A DNA stretch of 46,914 nucleotides, taken from Saccoglossus kowalevskii (lineage: Eukaryota > Hemichordata > Enteropneusta > Harrimaniidae). The notes under the pieces are model-generated. The model was given only the letters and a program-made list of their open reading frames with translations. It was not told where the DNA came from and made no database searches. Both the position numbers and the translations under genes were made by a program. The DNA is taken from assembly GCF_000003605.2 (NCBI RefSeq), contig NW_003115952.1:120473-167386 (forward strand), read 5' to 3'. Below, in pieces: positions 35,401-45,200 of this stretch; within the stretch, counting starts at the first letter, position 1, and each line of letters starts with the position of its first letter.

Positions 35401-36268
35401 TCAGATGGGGGGGGGGGGTTCTCCCCAACGTGTCTGGTATTTATCGTGTTTTTATTAGCCAAATGTTTATGGAAATGGATTTATATTTTCCAATATTACA
35501 AAAATTATGGCTAAATTGCTGAAAACCATCTACGAACATTGTTTTTCGCAAAATATATCTATCGACTTCAAAACGATAGAATATTATTTAATAAATATTA
35601 AAAGAGCACCACCTCTGAATATCCATTCAAAAGTTTGTGCATTTTGTGCACTTTTCCGATTACATAACACATTAAATTCGGTGATTCTCCTTGCCTATCA
35701 AAATGACAGTAATCAAAACTGAATTGTACATTTATTTACAACTTAATATGCCACTGACAATGAAAAGATCAGTGCATGCATGTCGAATATATGGACTAGG
35801 AACTGCATTCTTTGAAACAAAATGGCCACCAGTCGCCAATTTTGAACTTGACACGAGAAATAAACTTAATTGCATTGAGGCCCAATTACGTTCAAGGTCT
35901 GTACCAAGTTAGAACAGAATCCGTCCATTCAAGACGAAGGTCGGGTTCCGAAAAGGTGAAAAAGTGTAACTTCGATGATTTTGGCCTTAAAGTGGCTGCC
36001 AGTTGGCCATCTTGAATGGAATCATGAAACAAATTCATGTGCATATGTACGATATAATGTCTGATGCAAGTGTTTGAACTTGACCGGCCTAAGCATGTGT
36101 AGGATATGGATACGTACGCACACCCGGAAAGACGCACTCACGGAGGTCAATTCGTTAGTTAAAACGGTGGATATGTTTAATTGCTTCTTGTCTCGTGTTG
36201 CGTGTTTCAATCTCACTAGTTTGTTACATATGTGTATTGAAATTACATAAAGTATGTTTGAGAAACTA
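32432..36268. other. Spacer between the convergent coiled-coil and TRPC genes
   Basis: No confident gene. Notable contents: a poly-C run of 14 (about 33914-33927), a poly-G run of 12 (about 35407-35418), poly-A (about 35206-35223) and the R1 copy at 35775-36150. The TRPC 3' UTR should occupy the right end. A minus-strand AATAAA (TTTATT at 35731-35736) is a candidate polyadenylation signal. A weak inverted pair with CACAGGGAGC cores (about 33544 and 33967) may bound another element. Confidence 0.4.
35775..36150 (+). repeat. Interspersed repeat family R1 copy in the TRPC 3' region
   Basis: Contains AAAATGGCCACCAGTCGCCA, TTTTGGCCTTAAAGTGGCTG, ATCTTGAATGGAATCATGAA and an end of GCACTCACGGAGGTCAATTC, in the family order. 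It begins about 120 bp beyond the TRPC stop codon, so it is probably transcribed antisense within the 3' UTR. Confidence 0.65.
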
Positions 36269-39200
36269 TCACTGTCGTATTTCAAGTTCAATATCATCTT
36301 CATTGAAGATGGGATTTCTAATACCCAGTTGGGTACCAAACTGTCCTGCTTGAGAAAACCTGGCCATGGTATCATGGGATATGGTATGGATGGAAGTGGT
36401 TTCCGAATGCAAATCTTTTGGATTTCGATGGCGGATGTTCTCTGGCGTCGATTCCGCTCCCATTATCTGTAATTTTTGCTCGACCATTCTCTGCTTCAAC
36501 GTTTTGTATCGAGATTTAGTGTAGCCGTCTTCATTAACTTTCGATACGTCATACGCTGGTAACGGTACACTGCCTGTCTTCTGAAGACTGCCTTCGAGTT
36601 GTGATATTCGATTCATCACATCTGTTGTGATGTCTTGTACATTCTTCCTGCAATACAAGGACACAAAGAATTGTTTTAGTATCAAATTCGTGAATTTAAA
36701 TCCCAGTGAATATGATCAATACGATTATTAAAATATCCATGAATTTCAATGCCCACAGTAAGCTATCACTTAATGTAGTACATGTATATCAATTCAATGG
36801 TGGCATTAATGCGGATATTCTATGGGTTAGTTGGTCGTAATAATGATAAATAATCTCACATTAGCTAAATCAATAATAAAACACACCTGAATGACGTCAT
36901 CTCATCTCTAAATTCTTTGAATTCTGAGAGAGTTAATGGATTTGAATCATGATGTCGGTTTACATACTGTCTTCTGGCAAAATAACGTTCTACAAGTTGA
37001 TGAACAGTTTTCTGAAGGAAGATGAAATCAACACCAATCAACAAGTGTCACGTGATACTTATAAATACATTAACATACACAAACATATCCACCGGAAAAT
37101 TAAAAAAAACAGACAATGTGTAAGTGTGAGAGGTGATAGATTTGTATTGTGAGTGCGTTGTTTCGTTGGGCTTACTACGATAACTACGAATTTGTGTGCA
37201 TGTCGTCTCGGAGATTCTCACAAGACTCGTGTCCTTTGTCTAGTATCGCAATTGGTGAAGAATTGGTTAGTGCTTCGTCAAGTGCTAGAAACTTAGGTGT
37301 CTTGTTTGATTCGCAGCTATCTATGGAAACACACATTTCTACTATTTGTAGATCTGGATATTCCCATCTAAAAAATATAATCGTATTCGTAAATCATTAT
37401 CCCAATCTGATACTGAAAAGTTGGTACATGCTTTCATATCTTCTCGCTTAGACAGCTGTAATTCATTATTGTCTGGTCTCCCTGTAACTAAGATAAAACC
37501 TCTTATTCGTGTACAAAATGCAGCAGCCCGCCTTGTCACTCGTGCTCGAAAATATGACCACATTACAGACATTTTTATTAAACTTCATTGGTTACCAGTT
37601 GTACAAAGAATCAATTTCAAATTACTTTTACTAGTGTATAAATCTTTGTATGGTTTTGCCCCAAATTATCTATGTGAATTAATCGAATTTTATGTACCGA
37701 GTCGTAGTTTAAGATCTGAATCGAAGTTTCTTATTAAAACTCGTCAGATGTGTAGTAAAAAGTCCAAGGTGTTATACAAAGACCGTGCTTTTGAAAATTT
37801 AGGTCCTAAACTTTTTAATGAATTACCTCTGTCTGTTCGTTCTAGTCCTTCAGTAGACATTTTTAAATCCAGACTGAAAACGCACTTATTTAAATGTGCT
37901 TTTAATATTTGACTGATTGTTTATTGTATCAGCGCCTTTGATCTTCATATGTTGGAATTGTTGCGCTTAATTAAATAGAGTTATTATTATTATTATTATT
38001 ATTAAGTGTGAGAGGTGATAGATTTGTATTGTGAGTGCGTTGTTTCGTTGGGCTTACTACGATAATATGTCACATTATGTATTTGTTGTACATGCACGTG
38101 TAGTGTATATGGCATGAGACTTACGCGATAATAAACTTCTTTCCGTTTCAGCATCTCCAAGTTTTTCTTAAAATAAACAAAGACGGTTTATTCATGGGTC
38201 GCTGTATCACATGGGTATACATTGATTGATGTTACCATATAGTAACGTAATTTAAAGCGGGGGAGTCGTCACCTGTGCATGCGTTAGATGGCCATAGCGT
38301 GGTACCGTATACAAATAATTATTACATTGAGACTCAATAAAAGATATTGTTATACATCTGTCACCGTAACGCCAAAATTTACAGGGTGCCGTAATTTTGC
38401 GATATTGCACTGGATATTTTCATCCTACCATATTAGGAAATGCGAATTCCAAATATGGAATGCTTACACGTCCTTTAAGAAAAATAAAAACAAACATGGC
38501 AGCCTACAGGGTTTGACGGGACCCCCATACGAAGAAGTTAGCTCAATCTGTTTTAAACTTTTTGTATTTCGGCATTCACATGATGTATCCTTGGGTGGAA
38601 AAGATGTATAATAATAAGGTTATTACGAGGATACCGATACTCCCACTGTACTGTCTTCGTGCATACTTTTCGGTATCCTCGTAATAACCTCATAATCATA
38701 GTAGTGTGATATAAATGAAGAAATTACCTTTGGATTTCTCCTGCATGGTGTACAACAAAATATAGACTTTAGGAAATAGAAAGCAGATTTTGGGCTTGGT
38801 ATAATGTTGAATGGTACAGGTAGAGTACCGCCTTCCTGGAAGTAACCCACCCACATCTCAGCCCGATAGAACTTCCATTCAATGTCTGCATTGTCCTGCA
38901 AACCAATTTAATATCTGATGATTAGGAATGACTTTCAGAATGATTTTGATTTTTTTAGTGCATGTTGTTATAGTTACTGAATTGTCATGTACTAGTATTT
39001 CATCATTGCTGGACTTAATTAACTATGATGACGTCATCTTACCTGTACTTTAGAATACGTGTTACTCATAATAGCAATAAGTAGGTTTAATAAAACGATT
39101 ACAGCGATTATCATATACATAGCGTAGAGAAATCGTCCAAACCCTTCCGATGATTGGTGATCGGCTTTCACGTTCAGATCTGTCAGATCAGTAAGGTCAA

Positions 39201-42200
39201 ATAAAGACCAAAACAGAGTGGCCATACTCGAAACAACACTGCAAAAAATCACATAATGGTCATTGTACCGCATTTGTATTAATAATTGTACAAAAGAAAA
39301 CAAACACACACATATACAACATGAAACACTTAAAGCGCGGTGGTTGTCGCGCTGCGCATGTGCCATATTTGTGTTGATAAACATTGATTTTCCCATAATC
39401 CAAAGCGCTCTTCAAATGGAAATCACAAGTATGAGGTTTGACCTGGGCGCGACAAGCACCAAATACCACCGGTGACACCTTCGATACCTTCCAATCACCT
39501 AAAAAATACCCAATTAAAGCTTGGAAACGTCCCAGTTTGTACTTGTTGATCTGCACAACTGTCAGTCGCCATCTTTGTTCATATGAGACCCATATATCTC
39601 GCGCGTGCGTAGCGCAACGACTACCGCCCTTTAAACTGCAGTTGAAGGATGAACTATTGTAACATTTACAGTAAAACTACACACATGCTCGTCATTAAAA
39701 CAAGTTAAACAATTTAGAAGTTAAAGAAGAATTCGATATTTATAATTGGGTGCATAGAAATGCGCCCTCTCTGTCCCAGAATTCATTTACCTGCCGAATG
39801 GTTGTTTGTCACAGTCTGTCGCATTCGGTGTTTGATAACATTGCACTTCTGCCTCGGCATTGTACGACCAATATATCTGTGTCAAACCAAGAGAAAAAGC
39901 CGTCCAAGCACAAAAAAATATAAACAAAAATTTAAAGATATCCAAAACAATCTTCTGAAGTGTGATTTGCATGGGTCCGATCTTCTGACTGATAACGGTA
40001 AGTCTGAGGATGCGCAGAACGCTGAGAACATTAGCAACTGCAAAAATACAATTAGCAATTAGAGTTGGGTCCCACTGATTCCACTGAGAACGTGGGATAA
40101 TGTAGGATAGATCATCTTGGAATTCATGGAAGAAGGAATCTTCCTGCCACCATATCTCATCATACCAGTCGTCAAGAAATGAGAACTCGAAATCTATGTC
40201 ATTGTCCTGTGTCGTTGTGACATTCGACAGTGTCTCTGGTGTTATGATTTGCCCTATGGCATTGCCCAATGTTATAATAGACTCTTCAAGTCTTTCGTGT
40301 GATATCTGCATTTCTGAAGAGAGATTCCTAATAATATCGCTGGCTATAGATGCGATCTGTTCTTCTGTAAAGACACGGGTTCCATTGTGTTGTTGTCTGA
40401 CAAAATCATCTGTCGTCTGCCGTTTACTCACTGAAATTATGCTTCCATCAGCAGTAGCAAAGTTTGGTATATACTGTCAATGTAAAACAAATCACATTCA
40501 TTAGCCTACAGGAATGGCACACGTCATCAATTAGTGCATATGATATATAGACGTCATAAGATGCTCCACAAAATAGTGATGCGTCGTTGATGGCAGTCTT
40601 TACACCCTACATTGTACATTACATTTCTTGTTGAAAACGCAAATCATTTATGAAACTACAGACAATTAAGAATAATAGGAGTGATATGAGTCAGTTAGTT
40701 GTCTTTGTTGCACTTTTGAAATGTACTGTATATGATGTTTTTTGATTAGTAGACTAAAATAAACTAAAAGTGTGGCGCGTCATTCAAATTCACGTAAACC
40801 CAGCACTATGACATTCGCCTCCAAGGTTTCGAACACATTAAATTACAATGCCAAAACAGTCGCTTCTAAAAAACTAAACAGTGACCCCAAAGTAAAGAAA
40901 AATCTGTACTTACATCATTTACCTGTAGATATGCGACAATCCGCAGTGCTATAACAGCCCAATATAATGCCAACTGACTCCAATCTATGAAATTATAAGG
41001 ATCGCGTAAATATGCAGCAATGCCACCACTCCAGAGTTCCTTAATCTCTCTCCATGTCATGCCTGTAGTACAGTAACATATGGTATATTATGACTTGAGG
41101 TTGAAGGTGACCCCATTTCACTGTGTTACATTTTGCCTGTATATCCACACTGCCCGTCAATAGCTAAATTGCTGTCATCATATGAAGTATTGGATAATAC
41201 TACTAAACGAAATCATAGTATTCACACCCACTTGCTTTTTTTTCTCTCATAGTTGCTGTCGACATAGGAAGTAAAGTAAGCAAATAACACCGAATAAACG
41301 GCAAGGTAAAGACTATGTCTAATTATAGTAAATACGTACTGCGTGCGTGACTCGAACCGGCGCTCGCGTACGGCACCTAATCGCCTAGCTTCACGCCACC
41401 ACACGTCTTTTTGCTTTTTTTTCTGGTGATTCGTACGCTCGAACTTGTTCTTGCTTCTTTATACTACTATTTATGTTAATTAGAATATGACTAACGGAAT
41501 GTTTAGAGCCTAGGACTCAAAACACAGTCGGTTATTTTACGTTTTAGGTGTATTTTGTCTGTAGCTCATTTGCGGGGTTTGTGTTATCACAGCGTATGTG
41601 TTACGCAACTCCTTTTGTATAACTTCTGTCTACTTGATTGCCCTTTTTAATAAATAGCTATTTACAAATATATTTTGATGGGAAATAGACTAGACTAGCT
41701 CTGCATGAGCTAATTTCTGTTTCCCAGCCATAGATTAATATTATTATTATTTATTAGTTATTATTTATTGCTGTATTGTTATTTTTTTATGTAATCTATG
41801 GCAAATAAACATTATTATTATTATTATTATTACAATATGCCAATGATCTGTGGATCTGTGGATAAAACACTTATAAATATGTGTATCATAGACTACATGT
41901 TGCATTCCAACAACATTCTGCTTAGCTCATTCAGTGATATGAGAAGGGGGGCAAGGGAGATAGCTGGTACAGGTTACAGGAAATAAAAAAAAAACATTTT
42001 ACGTTTTTACAGCCTGAGGAAATACAATGACATTTCCACTCACAGTAAAAAATATATTTTTACATTTTACAGATAAAACAAATTCCTAATTACAGTTTAC
42101 ATTTTCATAATACCCCCGGTATATTTGATTATTTGTGTTTAGGATGCTTTATAGGCTTACAAAAAATAAGATCTTTGTACAATTTACAGACGAATAAAAT

Positions 42201-45200
42201 AGCTGATTACATTTTTCTCCTTGCCCATGTCTACAAATTTAATTTTTTTTTATTTATTTAAATGACATTATTACGAAAACAAAAACAATAGATTACAGCT
42301 TACGAAAATACCCCTTGCCGACCCTCATATGGACCATGCACCAACACATGTACGCCTCTTCGATCTGTATTGTTTGGTAAGGAATGTAAAGAACAACGAA
42401 ACGGTACTTCCATAGCAAATGCTGATAAAGGACGCTGTACGTTTTCGGAAGTAAACATTCATCGCTCTCTGCATGAGTCAAACGGCAATATAGGTATTTA
42501 ACTACACAGAGCTCGATATATCGATGTCGCCAGCATAAAATAACATATACAAATATTTTTTTGTTGTTGTAAATTTGTATTAATTCACAACCAGTTATGC
42601 GTCATAATTTCAAGTTCGTCTCATTTCCTTTCTAACATAGAATTTTATATCGATATATATTGTTCACATTATCAATAATATCTTTCTCATCTAATGCCAA
42701 AACAGTGTCGAAAAAGGCTTTTGTGGGTGGTATCACCAATACCAGCAAAAAATAAGTGCAATAAGTTAACTAAAACTAATAATGCAATTTAATATAATTT
42801 ATTTAAAAACATATTTGGAGACAGTCTGGTGATAGCTCGTACTGTATTAGTTAATCTTTTGGTATATATATATATCAGCAATTTTAATATAAAATAGGTA
42901 CATTTTTCTTAGTAATAGTGACACATGTTGTTTAGTTTGATGAATCCCCACGGTTGGTTACAAGAGCATAGAAGTTTATAATTAAAATTGTTTTCCATAA
43001 AAAACACGATGAAACCATCATAAATGGCCTTATAAGCAGTCTTTTAATTCATAGTGGGGTGGGCAGAGTAAGCCTGTGCTTATTTTTATTACTTTCTGAC
43101 CATCGAGTTTTCCATTCACATGACAATTTCCATATAAACAAAAGCTCCAGCCAATATTAGATTTGACTACTTGTTTCAAGCTGTGGCACTTGAACATGAG
43201 TGTTGTGACATGTGGCAAATGTCCAACTGTCTTAGGTAATAAAATTGGTTAAATTTCAACTAGAAGCAGGTAAACCAGTATACCTGTATGTATGAAGCCA
43301 GTGAATGTTATTCAAGCCAAAGAAACTGCATCTATTTATATAAATACACATGGACAGAGAATATTTTCTTGGAGCAATAAATGTGACAATTATCCTACTG
43401 TCTGTGCTAAATATACCACACCAGAGCCACATAGCGTCCGACGAGGAGCTGGGTAGATAGTGAAGACAAACATTGACTGAAGCATTGCAAAGAACTGAAT
43501 TGTTGTCAATAGCAACAAACATATACATAGGGAAAGTCAAAGACAGTAAAAAAACACACAGGCATATACATACTAACTTTCTAGGGTCTTTATTTGCTCC
43601 AACTAATCCAGAGTAGAACGAGATGAATCAACTTATAGTCCGCCATCTTTATTTTATTATTAGATGCAACCATTATTTTATGGGGGAAACGGGTCGTAAC
43701 TTGAGGAGAGGTAACACCCATGATTTTAAAAATGCCTTGATTAATATAAGTCTAAGTTGCAGGGAAACGTTATTTTGATTTTTCAGTGGACCAATAAATC
43801 CATTTGACAGGGATAAAAACTCTACCACAACAGCAATTAAAACAGCTTGCTGCATTTTGAGTATCACTTCCCTGTCAAATTAGTAGTTCATGCTTATTGA
43901 CTATCACACCTTGCTAGGCTCAAACTTCCATCCAATCAGAGCATTCCAAATAAACATGACTCCTCACAAATACTAGAGGGCGCTCTGACCAAAAAAATAC
44001 CATAATTTTAATTAAAAGAACTTCTTCAGGAGCTGTATCCGTCTTGATCGAATAAAAAGACAACACAAGTGAATACTCACCTACAATCCATAAAACTATT
44101 ATCCATTCAAGTATAGAGGGCGGAGGTCCTCTTTGCTGCTGCGCTAGCTCAGCTACTTTCAGACACTTCAAAACATCTTTTTTGTCTGTATGTAGCGCTG
44201 TACAATCAGCTGCTGCGTTGTTTTCGGCGATAGTGGTCGCAAACAGCAACACAAGGAAGGTCATGTAAGACATGGTATGCATCAGAAATGTTTATATAAC
44301 TACAGATAAATAAGAATACGTTTTAAATTAAGGAAAAGAACTTCGTTTTACGAAGGTTAAAGCTGAGGAGTCTTCACCTGCGCATGCGTCAGATGGCCAT
44401 AGCGTGCCATTGTTTATAAACAAGCGTCTACCCATGAGCCTTTGCGCTTTTAGGGCACAATTCCTGCGCGTGCGCAGGTGACGATCCTCCCGCTTTAATG
44501 GAAAAATCTTGGAAGAAAATATTGATAACAATTTTAAAAAAGTAAATTAAAAAACTATAACGCAAGTATAAAATAATAACGCATGGCCGTTTATCATAGT
44601 TTTGAATACTCACGGAATACGTATAAAATCAGCAAACTTTCCTTTTGGCCAGAAGAGGTATATGATTGATAGTACAGGATAGCTAATTGAGATGAGAAAT
44701 GACATCAGAAGCATGACGAATGTACTTGTATCCACCTTGTTCTTCAGCTGCCTATAAAATTTCCCGATTAGATACTGCTGGCAATGTGCCTGTGCTATAA
44801 ACTAAAGAAATGCATAGTGTAATTTAGTTAGAGACAAAGTACCCAGATCACAGGTGTATTGTATGCGACTAATCTGAACATGTTTTTCACGCGACTTTTT
44901 CTCGTACTTCCGCATGGCTTGTACGCTTGTTGTAAATATCACGTTACTTTCACATGACATAGACCCAAATCCCCTCACGTGCTTTGCACGTGACTAGGTT
45001 CTAAAAATCAATTTCACTTACATTGCGTAGTCCTGGATGTCATAATCTCTGTTTATATCTAACGTGTATTAAGTCCAGACTATTGTTATAATAGAGACTT
45101 CACGTGTGCACATTCGGCCCACACGCCGTTAGACTATTGTTATAATAGAGACTTCACGTTTGCACATTCGGCCCACACGCCGTTAGACTATTGTTTAGAA

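Noticed and set aside
35287..35722. Consecutive plus-strand open frames as a small two-exon gene.
   Set aside because: Interrupted by a poly-G run, low protein character, and located in the probable TRPC 3' region on the other strand.
40100..40430. The S3-S4 insert as an unrecognised intron ending at TCTCAG before [11 protein letters not shown].
   Set aside because: The stretch is open throughout in the correct frame, has coding-like composition and a good acceptor at 40474. Still worth checking with transcripts.
41333..41404. A tRNA gene on the minus strand around the GGTTCGAGTC box.
   Set aside because: The T stem does not pair and no proper acceptor stem is seen; the flanking direct repeats favour a SINE.
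44273..44299. A GT-AC intron or U12-type acceptor (ending AAAC) to avoid the frameshift in the TRPC exon.
   Set aside because: A canonical CTGTAG acceptor lies a few bases upstream and gives residues aligning with the family up to the surplus base; the donor is an ordinary GTGAGT.
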